DNA of 64,000 nt from Halovenus aranensis (GCF_900100385.1 NZ_FNFC01000001.1:186001-250000), one strand, 5' to 3'; counted from the stretch's first letter, positions 9,195 to 17,116 are shown. Notes: generated by a model not told the origin, from the letters alone. Program-made: numbers and translations.

Positions 9195-9204
9195 AGATAA
9201 AAAA
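9195..9204 (-). promoter_or_regulatory. TATA box of the htrII-sop2 operon
   Basis: On the minus strand the sequence TTTTTTATCT lies 25-34 nt upstream of the htrII ATG, preceded by CCACCC. The 112-bp gap to the divergent gene at 9283 must hold both promoters. A CTAG core lies just upstream. Confidence 0.6.
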
Positions 9205-9282
9205 GGGTGGCTAGTTTATTTCTACTTGATAACTGGATGACAAGGGACAAATGCTTAGCCGCGGCCGTCCCTGAGAGTGAAT

Positions 9283-10158
9283 ATGAACATTGCTGTGCTC
9301 GGGGCCGACGCCACAGCACGCGAGGTAGCGGCCGCGTGTGTTCGTGCCGGCGAGCGCGTGAATCTCCACGCCGGTGAGGTGACAGCTGTCATGGACAGCA
9401 TCGACACCGTCGAACGCCGGCTGGGGACAGACGGTATCGAAGCGAGCGACCGAATCGAGGGGACGACCGGGCTCGACGCAGCCGTTGCCGACGCCGATAT
9501 CGTGGTCGATACGACTCGCTCGGACGCGGCGGCGCTGCAGGACAGATTCGCCGAGCTCGAAGAGGAAATCGCAGAGGAGACCCTCGTCGCGAGCGCCGTG
9601 CCTGCGGTTTCTGTGACCAGTGCTGCGGCCGGTCTCCGCCGGCCGGGACGTGCGGTTGGCTTCCGCTTCCACCAGCCGCCAGAGCCGTTCGTCGAAGTCG
9701 TCTTGGCCGAACAGACCGAGGCTGTGGCCGCCGACCGGGCCAGCCAGTTCGCCGAACGCGTCGCCACTGACTGGATAGCGGTCCGCGACACCCCTGGAAA
9801 CGTCTCTGCGCGCCTTGCGCTCTCGCTTGAGGTCGTCGCCGTCCGAATGGTCGACGAGGGAGTCGCCGACGTGACAGCTGTCGACACCGCATTCGAGCAC
9901 CTCTATCAGGGAGAGATAGGGCCACTCGAACGTGCAGACCGTCTCGGTCTCGACCAGCGCCACGAGGCGCTCCGCTCGCTCGCCGAGCGTCTAGGGCCGC
10001 GGTTCGAGCCGCCGCCGCTGTTGACGGCGCTCGTCGAAGCGGACAAGACGGGGCTCGATGCCGGCGAGGGGTTCTACGTCTGGGAGGGCGAGACCCCACA
10101 ACACAGTGCGCTCGCGGACCCGACCGCGCCCGAAGACCACCGCGACCTGACGGGCTGA
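9283..10158 (+). CDS. 3-hydroxyacyl-CoA dehydrogenase-like protein
   Basis: A 291-residue protein with the two-domain layout of short 3-hydroxyacyl-CoA dehydrogenases: an N-terminal Rossmann fold (residues 1-180) and a C-terminal helical domain (from about 185, DTAFEHLYQGEIGPLERADRLGLD). The dinucleotide loop reads GADATA instead of GxGxxG, and the catalytic His-Phe-Asn-Pro region reads FRFHQPPEPFVEVV, so NAD binding and substrate may differ from the classic enzyme. The ATG at 9283 is preferred to a GTG two codons earlier. It is divergent from htrII, with no obvious functional link. Confidence 0.75.
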   Translation: MNIAVLGADATAREVAAACVRAGERVNLHAGEVTAVMDSIDTVERRLGTDGIEASDRIEGTTGLDAAVADADIVVDTTRSDAAALQDRFAELEEEIAEETLVASAVPAVSVTSAAAGLRRPGRAVGFRFHQPPEPFVEVVLAEQTEAVAADRASQFAERVATDWIAVRDTPGNVSARLALSLEVVAVRMVDEGVADVTAVDTAFEHLYQGEIGPLERADRLGLDQRHEALRSLAERLGPRFEPPPLLTALVEADKTGLDAGEGFYVWEGETPQHSALADPTAPEDHRDLTG

Positions 10159-10193
10159 CAGCCCGGTCAGCGGTCGGAACCACAGTTGACAAG

Positions 10194-10203
10194 GGTTAAA
10201 AAC
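10194..10203 (+). promoter_or_regulatory. TATA box of the zinc-finger / aEF-1beta operon
   Basis: GGTTAAAAAC lies about 26 nt upstream of the ATG at 10225, fitting a leaderless transcript. Confidence 0.6.
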
Positions 10204-10224
10204 GACGGCCCAAAACGAAACTAC

Positions 10225-10404
10225 ATGAGCGGACTGCAAGAGCAAACCAGGAACCAGTGCATCTCCTGTGGCATCAACGTCGCAGGTTCCAACGCTGCAC
10301 ACTTCGACTGTCCCGAATGCGGGCAGCAGATTTACCGCTGTGCCAAGTGTCGCAAACAGAGCAACCTCTACCAGTGCCCCGACTGCGGGTTCACAGGACC
10401 ATAA
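10225..10404 (+). CDS. Small zinc-finger protein (HVO_2753-like, four Cys pairs)
   Basis: A 59-residue protein with four C-x2-C knuckles: CISC, CPEC, CAKC and CPDC. It ends in [13 protein letters not shown]. Eight cysteines can hold two zinc ions. The pattern matches the haloarchaeal micro-protein family typified by Haloferax HVO_2753, which has been reported to be needed for swarming and biofilm formation. It is followed after 2 nt by aEF-1beta, so a link to translation is plausible. I chose the ATG at 10225 because the TATA box sits about 26 nt before it. Confidence 0.88.
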   Translation: MSGLQEQTRNQCISCGINVAGSNAAHFDCPECGQQIYRCAKCRKQSNLYQCPDCGFTGP

Positions 10405-10406
10405 CG

Positions 10407-10673
10407 ATGGGAGACGTAGTTGCTGCAATCAAGGTCATGCCGGACAGCCCCGAAATCGACCTGGACGACCTCCAGAATCGCCTCGAAGACACCCTGCCCG
10501 AGGGTGCCGAGATTAGCGATGTCAACACCGACGACGTTGCGTTCGGGCTCACCGCGCTCATTCCGACGGTCATCGTCCCTGACGAGGAAGGTGGGACTGA
10601 AGCCGTCGAGGAAGCGTTCTCCGAGGTCGAGGACGTCGAGAGCGTCTCTGTCGAAGACGTCGGCCGCCTCTGA
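10407..10673 (+). CDS. ef1b: Elongation factor 1-beta (aEF-1B)
   Basis: An 88-residue protein, the typical size of the archaeal EF-1B guanine-exchange factor. It starts [19 protein letters not shown] and ends with the ferredoxin-like fold strand [12 protein letters not shown]. It recharges aEF-1A with GTP during translation elongation. It sits 2 nt after the zinc-finger gene in one operon and converges on nadE. Confidence 0.93.
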   Translation: MGDVVAAIKVMPDSPEIDLDDLQNRLEDTLPEGAEISDVNTDDVAFGLTALIPTVIVPDEEGGTEAVEEAFSEVEDVESVSVEDVGRL

Positions 10674-10680
10674 GGCTGTT

Positions 10681-11526
10681 CTAGAAGAGCGGTTCGGGTG
10701 ACGGCGGGACGTGTCGCTTGTGGCGGCTCGTCTCGTGAAGCTCCCGGACGTGCTCGATAACCGAGTCGTCGACGCCGAGTTCGGCAGCCGTTGCATTCAC
10801 AGAGAGCGGTCCGTCGATGTGGAGCGCGAGCACCGAGTCGAGCGTATCGTAGCCGACGCCGAGTTCCTCCTCGTCGGTCTGGTCGTCCCACAGGCCTGCA
10901 GAGGGTGTCTTCGTCGCCATCGCCTCCGGAACCCCGAGGTGCTGAGCGAGCTGTCTGACCTGCTGTTTGTAGAGATTGCCGATAGGATGACAGTCGACGG
11001 CGCCGTCGCCGTACTTCGTGTAGTAGCCGACCGCCGCTTCGCTTCTGTTCCCCGTTCCGAGGACGAATCCACCGCGGCGATTCGCCTCGAAAAACGCGAG
11101 CACCGCTCGAATCCGCGCCCGCAGGTTTCCGACAGCGACCTGGACCGATTCGTCGTCGAGGGCCGCCGTATCGACTGTCGGATTTGCATCGAGGAACGAC
11201 TCCACGAGCGGCGATATCTCGACGACATCGTACTCGATGTCGAGTAACTCGCTCGCGACGCGCTCGGCGTCGCTCATGTTCTCGTCTCTGTTGACGGTAC
11301 TCGGAAGGACGAGCCCGTAGACCGCGTCTCGGCCGAGCGCCTCGACGGCGAGGTGAGAGGTGAGTGTGCTGTCGATGCCTCCCGAGAGGTTGATGACGGC
11401 TGACTCGGCGCCCGATACCTCGTACGTGTCGCTGATGAACGAGGTGATGTGGTCGCGCTGACGGTCGAGTTCCGCCTCTGAAAGGGTCAGGTCCAGTGGC
11501 TCGTCTGCTCTCGCTATCTCTACCAT
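10681..11526 (-). CDS. nadE: NH3-dependent NAD+ synthetase
   Basis: A 281-residue enzyme of the ATP-pyrophosphatase type. It has the P-loop SGGIDS and the conserved segments GTGNRSE and YTKYGDGAVD of NadE. It amidates nicotinic acid adenine dinucleotide to NAD+ with ATP and ammonia; there is no glutaminase domain, so ammonia is used directly. The ATG at 11526 is supported by a minus-strand TATA box at 11549-11556. Longer in-frame starts upstream would read through that promoter. Confidence 0.93.
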   Translation of the reverse strand: MVEIARADEPLDLTLSEAELDRQRDHITSFISDTYEVSGAESAVINLSGGIDSTLTSHLAVEALGRDAVYGLVLPSTVNRDENMSDAERVASELLDIEYDVVEISPLVESFLDANPTVDTAALDDESVQVAVGNLRARIRAVLAFFEANRRGGFVLGTGNRSEAAVGYYTKYGDGAVDCHPIGNLYKQQVRQLAQHLGVPEAMATKTPSAGLWDDQTDEEELGVGYDTLDSVLALHIDGPLSVNATAAELGVDDSVIEHVRELHETSRHKRHVPPSPEPLF

Positions 11527-11548
11527 GCATCTCGTTGTGAGGCAGCAC

Positions 11549-11556
11549 AAATAAAC
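11549..11556 (-). promoter_or_regulatory. TATA box of nadE
   Basis: Minus-strand GTTTATTT, 23-30 nt before the nadE ATG. Confidence 0.55.
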
Positions 11557-11661
11557 CGGTCGGATACTCCCAGAAATGGGAACTATCACTCGAAAAGTGA
11601 ATATACGTCCACTTTAACGAAGCGCTACACTCAAGTGAGTTCGCCGTGGATTTCGAGGTGT

Positions 11662-11732
11662 GCGCGGATGGTCTAGTGGTAGGACATGAGCTTCCCAAGC
11701 TCATAGCCCGGGTTCAATTCCCGGTCCGCGCA
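11662..11732 (+). tRNA. tRNA-Gly (anticodon CCC)
   Basis: A complete cloverleaf of 71 nt. The acceptor stem GCGCGGA pairs with TCCGCGC; the D stem is GTC/GAC; the anticodon stem TGAGC/GCTCA encloses loop TTCCCAA, anticodon CCC; the T arm contains GGTTCAATTCC; the discriminator base is A. No intron. It decodes GGG. Confidence 0.96.
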
Positions 11733-11825
11733 TCTCTCTGCCTGAACGGTGGTAAGCGTTGCCCAGACACACGCTGTCAGCACCTGCGCCACACGACCGC
11801 GCCGGCTGTCCTCTGGCAGCGCCTC

Positions 11826-13379
11826 TCACTCGACCGTTAGCTGGTCGAATCGCTTCGCTGCAATTTGCTGCCCGACTCGCCCGACTCCGAGCGAAGCCAG
11901 TATCGTGGCCACGATACCGACGACTGCCAGCGGGGCAACACCCAGTTCGTCAGCCGCGAGTACCCCGAGAGCGGCCGGGGCAGCGAGTGTCACAATCACG
12001 ACGGTGTGACCGGCCATCGCGAATTTGCTCGGCGTAATCGGGCCGTCGGAGTCGAAGGGAACAGCCTCTACCCGAGGGAGAACCAGCCCCATCGCGAGGC
12101 CGGCCGGGACAGCTCCGAGAAAGACAGCGACACTGACCACAAGCGCCGCCGGCAGCAACTCGACTGGGCCGATAAGTAGGCCGGCAGCGACGACTGTCGC
12201 AACCGCGACCGGGAGTCCAACGGCGGCCGCTATCAGCGTGTATCCGGTCACGATTTCGTCTCCTTCGGCAGTGAGCAGATGAGGGAGGGTCCCGTCTTCG
12301 GAGGAAAGCGGATTGAGCGCCAACACGAACCCAGTCATCCAGACCGCATACAGGCCCATCGTGAGGGGAAACAGCGGCAAATCCACGCCCTGCGGGTCGA
12401 CGACACCCAGGCCGACGACGAGCAGCGGGGCACCGACCAGCCCGGCCGTAATGGGCTGTCGCCTCGTCTGAAGCCAGACTCGCCAGGCAACTGCCCGGGC
12501 GGGACCCTCGATGCCGAGCGAGCCGAGCCACGCACCCATGCGCGTCCTGTCGACTCCGGGAGTCTCGCGTTGTCTCCCACTGAACCACGTTCGGCGAGCC
12601 AGTCGCTCGGTGAGCAGTCCCAACAGCGGGACGACGACGAGACTCGCGAGAACCGTCACCCGGAGCGCAGCACGGTCGGGGGACACGCCGGGAACTCGAA
12701 CCAGGAACGCCTCTGCGAAGTTCGCGACGGGAAGTTGTGACAGCACCGAGAGTGAGGTCGCCGGGTAGCCAAGCGCAAACGAGAACACGACGAGGGCAAC
12801 ACCGCCGGCGACGACTCGGCCCGCACTACTCGGCCTGTAGCCGGTCGCAGCAAACCCGAGCCGTGCAGCCATACCGGCCAACTCGGCGGTGAAAAAGAGC
12901 AACACCAGCGCAAGCAGTACCAGCGGGCTCCGCGTCGGGAGTCCGAGCCCCCACAGCAGTGCCACGGCAGTCGCAACCGCGAACAAGCCGAAAAGGGCCA
13001 GACGGCGCGCGTACTCGGCGAGTACTGTCCCCCACAGCGTCGGCCGAATGTCTGCCGAGCGCAACAGGAAGCTGCCACCGGCGACAGACGATGCGTGTGT
13101 CGGCGTCCCCGACGCGGCGAGACCGGCCAAGAAGAGCCAGAGCGCGGCGACTGTCCCGCGGGTCAGCTCTCGGACCTGTGTCGGATCGATATCACCGACT
13201 CCCTCTCCCGACGCCTCGAGACCTGGAACCTGGGAACCGACGAGAACGATGTAGACCCATCCCCCGACGAGGAGGGTCGCTTGGAACAACAACAGCCGCG
13301 GGCGGTCACGCAGCCGCCGCCAGCTCCGGTGGAGGTGTAGCCGCGTGACGAGCACCGTCCGCCGTATGGTCTGTTTCAT
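11826..13379 (-). CDS. ABC-2-like exporter, membrane subunit
   Basis: A 517-residue, very hydrophobic protein with about 12 membrane segments and a short charged N-terminus. It has no close family I can name beyond the haloarchaeal multi-span ABC permeases. It is co-transcribed with the ATPase gene upstream, the two overlapping by 4 nt, so together they form an exporter. The substrate is unknown. Confidence 0.75.
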   Translation of the reverse strand: MKQTIRRTVLVTRLHLHRSWRRLRDRPRLLLFQATLLVGGWVYIVLVGSQVPGLEASGEGVGDIDPTQVRELTRGTVAALWLFLAGLAASGTPTHASSVAGGSFLLRSADIRPTLWGTVLAEYARRLALFGLFAVATAVALLWGLGLPTRSPLVLLALVLLFFTAELAGMAARLGFAATGYRPSSAGRVVAGGVALVVFSFALGYPATSLSVLSQLPVANFAEAFLVRVPGVSPDRAALRVTVLASLVVVPLLGLLTERLARRTWFSGRQRETPGVDRTRMGAWLGSLGIEGPARAVAWRVWLQTRRQPITAGLVGAPLLVVGLGVVDPQGVDLPLFPLTMGLYAVWMTGFVLALNPLSSEDGTLPHLLTAEGDEIVTGYTLIAAAVGLPVAVATVVAAGLLIGPVELLPAALVVSVAVFLGAVPAGLAMGLVLPRVEAVPFDSDGPITPSKFAMAGHTVVIVTLAAPAALGVLAADELGVAPLAVVGIVATILASLGVGRVGQQIAAKRFDQLTVE

Positions 13380-14089
13380 TGGTCGGTGAGTTCGAGAACT
13401 GCCGTTTCGAGGTCACGGTCTCCGTCGCCCGTCGACAGGTCATCCGGACGCTCGTCGGCAACCAGTTCCCCCTCGCTCACGATGCCGACCCGGTCGCAGA
13501 TAGACTCGATAGTCGTGAGGTCGTGAGAGGACACCATCACGGCTGTTCCGTCGTCGCTGACTGTTTCGACGAGTTCTCTAACCGTCCGCGTCGCTCCCGG
13601 GTCGAGTCCGTTCAGTGGCTCGTCGAGTATCAGGACCGATGGCTCGTGTAGCGTCGCCTGTGCGAGCCCCAGCTTCCGGCGCATCCCCGTCGAATACCCT
13701 TCAACTCGGCGGTCCGCGGCATCGAGCAGGTCGTACTGGACCAGCGCCTGCTCGACGCGGTCTCCGTCGTCCAGTCGTCGGAACTGGGCGGCGTATTGGA
13801 GCTGTTCACGTCCGGTTAGCTCGTCGTACAGGGGTGCCTCTGCTGGAAGATAACCGAGCGTCTCCGCGAGTTTGCCACGCCGTGTCGCCTCGACACCGTC
13901 TACCCGTGCCGTTCCACGGTCGGGCTGTAACAACCCGGTGAGCATTCGGATTGTGGTCGTCTTTCCGGCTCCGTTTGGCCCAACGAATCCGTAGACTGTT
14001 CCGGAGGGAACCGACAGGTCGAGTCCGTCGACCGCGAGAACGTCGCCGAACCGCTTCGTCAAATCCTGTGTCTCGATAGCAATCGTCAC
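13376..14089 (-). CDS. ABC transporter ATP-binding protein (ABC-2 type)
   Basis: A 237-residue ATPase. Walker A is GPNGAGKTT, the signature is in EGYSTGMRRKLGLAQA, and Walker B is LILDEPLNGLD. The pattern is that of the CcmA/NatA-like ATPases that pair with ABC-2 permeases. It drives the membrane subunit encoded just downstream with a 4-nt overlap. Confidence 0.92.
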   Translation of the reverse strand: MTIAIETQDLTKRFGDVLAVDGLDLSVPSGTVYGFVGPNGAGKTTTIRMLTGLLQPDRGTARVDGVEATRRGKLAETLGYLPAEAPLYDELTGREQLQYAAQFRRLDDGDRVEQALVQYDLLDAADRRVEGYSTGMRRKLGLAQATLHEPSVLILDEPLNGLDPGATRTVRELVETVSDDGTAVMVSSHDLTTIESICDRVGIVSEGELVADERPDDLSTGDGDRDLETAVLELTDQ

Positions 14090-14176
14090 TACTTTCGACT
14101 GTTGTACGTCTCCGTATAATTATTTCGGCATCGCAGCTGATACACTCCGCTCTGCGGTCACAGGCGGTACAGAAAA

Positions 14177-14246
14177 CGGCGAGACTGGGAGTCGAACCCG
14201 ACTGCGAGACACACCTGTCGGTCTCGCGTAATTCAAATCTCGGCCC
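14177..14246 (-). ncRNA. tRNA-like structured element downstream of tRNA-Ser
   Basis: Read on the minus strand, the element begins GGGCCGAGA and ends TCTCGCCG, so the ends can pair almost like a 7-bp acceptor stem plus discriminator G. Inside are two adjacent perfect hairpins: GCGAGAC/GTCTCGC with a 10-nt loop, and AGTCG/CGACT with loop GGTT. The 3' end resembles a T arm plus acceptor (GGGTTCGACTCCCAGTC) and shares much with the 3' end of the neighbouring tRNA-Ser. No anticodon arm of normal form is present. It lies 34 nt downstream of tRNA-Ser on the same strand. It may be a decayed tRNA, an integration scar or a real small RNA. Confidence 0.45.
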
Positions 14247-14280
14247 GATAGCTGTTCACTCACGTACGTTCGCTCACAAG

Positions 14281-14365
14281 CGGTGGGACTGGGATTTGAA
14301 CCCAGGAGGGGCAAAACCCCACCTGCTCTCAAGGCAGGCGCATTAGGCCACTTTGCTATCCCACC
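14281..14365 (-). tRNA. tRNA-Ser (anticodon TGA)
   Basis: An 85-nt class II tRNA. The acceptor stem GGTGGGA pairs with TCCCACC; the anticodon stem CCTGC/GCAGG encloses CTTGAGA, anticodon TGA; a long variable arm (TGGGGTTTTGCCCCT) marks it as class II; the T arm is CTGGG-TTCAAAT-CCCAG; the discriminator is G, as expected for serine. It decodes UCA and related codons. Confidence 0.96.
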
Positions 14366-14396
14366 TAGCAGCAATGTGTCGTTCTATCTGCCCCCT

Positions 14397-15116
14397 CTAA
14401 GAGTTGTCGGAACGCGTCGAAACGACTTGCCCGTCCTCGACGGTCAATCCCAACTCCTCGACACAGCGCGTTGTCCGTGACGGCACAATCTTCTCTGCAG
14501 CCTTGCGCGCCCGGATGAGCGAGACGGCCGCCGCGAGCCCTGCAGGCGCGTCGAGACAGGGCAACACGGGCAGATACGCGACCGATAGACCCGCATCGAC
14601 GGCCCGTTGGGTCATCGTTTCGACAGCAGGCGCGGCGTAGCTGTCGGTGAAATCTACCGGGTCGGTGAATCCGGCGAAGTAGAGGCCGCCGTTGGTCGTC
14701 GGGCCCAGCACTACGTCGTCGCTCCGGAGTTTCATCGCAATCGTCCCGATGTGCTCTCGCCGCAACAGCGGTGCCGTCGGTTCGACGACGCCGACGGTTC
14801 GCTCTCCTTCGGATTCGAGGAGGTGAGTCAGCGCATTGCCGACGCGACCGGCGTAGCTCTCTCCGACCTGCACTTCGTACCGGACTGAGCCAGGCTCGGA
14901 AAGCTCGTCGTCGAGCAGCGACTGTAACTCCGCGTTGCTGTCGCGCTCGGACTCGGGGTAGTTCACGAGCAGGTCGGCCTCGCCGTGTTCGACGGTGTCA
15001 CACACATCCAGAAGCGACGCGCGATACAGCGCGGTCGCGTCCTCGGCCGACAGTGATTCGTGGTCGGCGAGAGGCGCGTCGTCGGGCAACTCGGCCAGCA
15101 CAGCAACGGTGGTCAT
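14397..15116 (-). CDS. DUF2064-type glycosyltransferase-like protein
   Basis: A 239-residue protein with a nucleotide-diphospho-sugar transferase-like fold. The middle part (VGVVEPTAPLLRREHIG, then DDVVLGPTTNGGLYFAGF) matches the DUF2064 group of GT-A proteins. No classic DxD motif is evident, so catalysis is uncertain. Haloarchaea carry this gene widely. It stands alone between tRNA-Ser and a divergent small membrane protein. Confidence 0.7.
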   Translation of the reverse strand: MTTVAVLAELPDDAPLADHESLSAEDATALYRASLLDVCDTVEHGEADLLVNYPESERDSNAELQSLLDDELSEPGSVRYEVQVGESYAGRVGNALTHLLESEGERTVGVVEPTAPLLRREHIGTIAMKLRSDDVVLGPTTNGGLYFAGFTDPVDFTDSYAAPAVETMTQRAVDAGLSVAYLPVLPCLDAPAGLAAAVSLIRARKAAEKIVPSRTTRCVEELGLTVEDGQVVSTRSDNS

Positions 15117-15176
15117 AACTCTCTCTCGGAGGTGTGGACCCTTGGCATTTTATATCGGGACTGCGTACGTGGCGAC

Positions 15177-15395
15177 ATGCAATGGCGAACACTCGCGGGG
15201 ACAGTCGTCGTCACGGCGGTTTCGCTGGCTGTCCTCGGTATTGCCGGCAACTTCGCGCTCGGTAACGAGCTGTTTGTGTCTTCAGAGATGCAGACGCCCG
15301 CGTTGCTCTCGTTTGGGTTCATCCTGACTGCGATAGTCGTCTTCGGCGCTATCGGACGGCCGTGGCAGAGCTGGGACCGGACGAGCTACTGGTAA
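15177..15395 (+). CDS. Small two-span membrane protein
   Basis: A 72-residue protein with two hydrophobic segments (about residues 5-25 and 38-57) and a C-terminal WQSWDRTSYW. I do not recognise the family. It is probably an inner-membrane protein with both ends on the same side. It precedes the NfeD gene by 57 nt. Confidence 0.6.
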   Translation: MQWRTLAGTVVVTAVSLAVLGIAGNFALGNELFVSSEMQTPALLSFGFILTAIVVFGAIGRPWQSWDRTSYW

Positions 15396-15452
15396 CCGCA
15401 GGTCTGTGACCCGGCCAGAACTGTTTTCCGAGACGGCTCCCAACCAGTTAGC

Positions 15453-16001
15453 ATGGTGCTGGACCTCGCGCTGACGAATCTGCCGTTGCTTTTGATACTC
15501 GTAGGAGCAGGTCTCATCATCGCGGAGGCGTTTGCTCCCGGCGCGCACTTTTTCGTCGTCGGTGTCGCGCTGTTTGCGGCCGGGCTGGTGGGTTACTTCG
15601 GTGCGTTCGTACTTCCCGGCACGGTGAATCTGGTCTTGATGAGTCTCATCGTCATTGTGGCCTCGCTGGCGACGCTCTGGGTGTACCGCGAACTCGACGT
15701 GATGGGTGGGTCGGGCAAAGCAAAAACGTCGGATTCGGACTCACTTCGTGGGTCCACCGGCCGCGTGACCGAACGGGTGACCCCGACGGAAGGCGAAATC
15801 AAACTCGCTGATGGCGGCTTCAACCCCTACTACAAGGCCCGTAGTATGGACGGCGAGATTCCCGAAGGCGAGGAGGTCATCGTGGTCGACCCCGGCGGCG
15901 GCAACGTCGTCACCGTCGAGTCTGTGTCGAAAATCCGGGACGACATCGACCGAGAGCTGGAGGCCGACCGCGAACGCACAGCCGAACGCGAACCGAACTA
16001 A
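15453..16001 (+). CDS. NfeD family membrane protein
   Basis: A 182-residue protein. Residues 1-80 hold three to four membrane spans (beginning LALTNLPLLLILVGAGLIIA), followed by a soluble beta-rich OB-like domain (about 95-160, GSTGRVTERV to VVDPGGGNVVTVESV). This is the short NfeD architecture. NfeD proteins usually act with stomatin/SPFH proteins, but no stomatin gene is adjacent here. The end overlaps the convergent gene by 4 nt. Confidence 0.82.
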   Translation: MVLDLALTNLPLLLILVGAGLIIAEAFAPGAHFFVVGVALFAAGLVGYFGAFVLPGTVNLVLMSLIVIVASLATLWVYRELDVMGGSGKAKTSDSDSLRGSTGRVTERVTPTEGEIKLADGGFNPYYKARSMDGEIPEGEEVIVVDPGGGNVVTVESVSKIRDDIDRELEADRERTAEREPN

Positions 16002-16621
16002 GACTCGTCTGCGTCGTCTCCGGGCTCGTCGCTGTCAGAGCCGTCGTCTGTTCCGTCGTTATCGCGACTGTCGTCAGCTTCGTCGATGTTGTCTTTCAGC
16101 GACTGTAGCTCTGACTCGATGTCGATACCGACGGCGTCCGCTCCAGACTGGTTGGCGTCGGTCTGTGCCTGAGCGGTGCCGTCTTCGGCTAGCTCGTTTT
16201 GAACCTCCTCGCGGAGGTCACGAGCGCGGTCCAGAAGCTCGGTCGCCTGTTCGTTCTCGCTGCGACCTTCGAGTGCAGACTGGAGGTCGGTGAGAACATC
16301 GTCGAGCTGTGACAGCGAGGCTCGGCCGACATCTTCGGCCCGGCTACGGGCCTCGGTGACAGCGCCGTCGGGCGAAGGGTCACGTCCATCCGCAAGACGA
16401 AGCGCGCGCTGGAGTAACTGCAGTGCGCGGACGTTCGTCCGGAGCAATAAAATCAGACCCGGAATCGCCACCTCGCTGGTGAACCGTGCCAGCTCGTTTG
16501 CCGTCGGTAGCCGGGGGCCACGGGGCCGTCCGCGCTCTACTTCCTCCTCTAACTCTCGGAGTGTCGTCGTCAGCTCGGCCAGGAGCTCTCGAAGCTCCGG
16601 GTCGGAATCCGCGTCGCTCAT
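15998..16621 (-). CDS. Haloarchaeal coiled-coil protein, function unknown
   Basis: A 207-residue acidic protein. The N-terminal 35 residues and residues 95-155 are predicted helical coils rich in Glu, Leu and Arg; a hydrophobic stretch near residues 45-68 (SEVAIPGLILLL) may touch the membrane. The C-terminal 45 residues are a low-complexity Asp/Ser/Gly tail. No domain is recognised. The ATG at 16621 is preferred because the upstream in-frame extension loses the halophilic composition. Confidence 0.6.
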   Translation of the reverse strand: MSDADSDPELRELLAELTTTLRELEEEVERGRPRGPRLPTANELARFTSEVAIPGLILLLRTNVRALQLLQRALRLADGRDPSPDGAVTEARSRAEDVGRASLSQLDDVLTDLQSALEGRSENEQATELLDRARDLREEVQNELAEDGTAQAQTDANQSGADAVGIDIESELQSLKDNIDEADDSRDNDGTDDGSDSDEPGDDADES

Positions 16622-16664
16622 ACGCCGACTATGCCTCCACGGTACAAAAACGTACCACGCTAGT

Positions 16665-16934
16665 TCAGTCGTCGGCCGCACACGGACCGGGGCCGTCACT
16701 GCAGGCCTCAGTGGCCGGGCCACAGTCGACCCGTGACTCCGTCGGCTCTGTACTCGATTGCAGCGTGTCGATACCCCAGAGCATCCCTGTCGTTGCGATA
16801 GTCCCGCCAATCGGCAGCGCAACGGCCATCGGGGTCGCGATAACTCCAAGCACTACCAGACCGAGACCCAGCACCGAAAGAGAGAGCCGGTCCGACAGAC
16901 GAAACTGCGAGATAGTATGTCCAAATCTCATCAC
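16665..16934 (-). CDS. Small membrane protein with cysteine-containing tail
   Basis: An 89-residue protein with two hydrophobic spans (about residues 19-34 and 36-54) and a C-terminal tail with three cysteines (CGPATEACSDGPGPC). I do not recognise the family. Its promoter is clear: minus-strand TATA at 16955-16962, with a perfect AT-rich inverted repeat immediately upstream. The start could also be the second methionine. Confidence 0.55.
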   Translation of the reverse strand: MMRFGHTISQFRLSDRLSLSVLGLGLVVLGVIATPMAVALPIGGTIATTGMLWGIDTLQSSTEPTESRVDCGPATEACSDGPGPCAADD

Positions 16935-16954
16935 AACATACTAGCGGTCTTTGC

Positions 16955-16962
16955 CGTATAAA
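16955..16962 (-). promoter_or_regulatory. TATA box of the small membrane protein gene
   Basis: Minus-strand ATTTATAC, 21-28 nt before the ATG at 16934. It abuts the 22-bp dyad at 16960-16981. Confidence 0.55.
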
Positions 16963-16981
16963 TATAATCTGAATTATATTT
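16960..16981. promoter_or_regulatory. Perfect AT-rich inverted repeat (9-bp arms)
   Basis: Arms AAATATAAT and ATTATATTT flank the spacer CTGA with no mismatch. It covers the BRE/upstream edge of the promoter for the gene ending at 16934. A bound regulator would block TFB access or recruit it. Confidence 0.5.
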
Positions 16982-16997
16982 CTGTAGGATTCTCTAC

Positions 16998-17011
16998 TGA
17001 AATAGATTTCA
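16998..17011. promoter_or_regulatory. Inverted repeat TGAAAT-AG-ATTTCA
   Basis: A perfect 14-bp dyad, 16 nt from the preceding one and in the same divergent intergenic region. Spacing and symmetry suggest an operator. Confidence 0.4.
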
Positions 17012-17076
17012 TAGAACGCGGTAGCATACCACACGGAACTCTATTCCCGGTCTTGTCCTACCGACGTTACAGTTGT

Positions 17077-17090
17077 TTAGGCTAACCAAA
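17077..17090 (+). promoter_or_regulatory. DtxR/SirR-like half-box upstream of the TATA box
   Basis: TTAGGCTAACCAAA resembles the TTAGG-N4-CCTAA pattern of iron-dependent DtxR-family operators, with one arm imperfect. It lies just upstream of the TATA-like TTTTAATT at 17095-17102. Confidence 0.4.
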
Positions 17091-17102
17091 ACTCTTTTAA
17101 TT

Positions 17103-17116
17103 TTAGGATGGCCTAA
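17103..17116 (+). promoter_or_regulatory. Perfect DtxR/SirR-like operator between TATA and start codon
   Basis: TTAGG-ATGG-CCTAA is a perfect inverted repeat and fits the iron-dependent repressor consensus used by archaeal DtxR-family regulators. It sits between the TATA element (about 17093-17102) and the ATG at 17126, the classical repressor position. The regulator itself is not in the window. Confidence 0.55.

Noticed and set aside
9200-9240. Bat-type activator site upstream of htrII
   Set aside because: Only a CTAG core is present; the flanking ACC and TT bases of the known bop activating site do not fit.
14120-14374. Small open frame covering tRNA-Ser and the tRNA-like element
   Set aside because: It translates tRNA sequence; the tRNA has a full cloverleaf, so it is not a protein gene.
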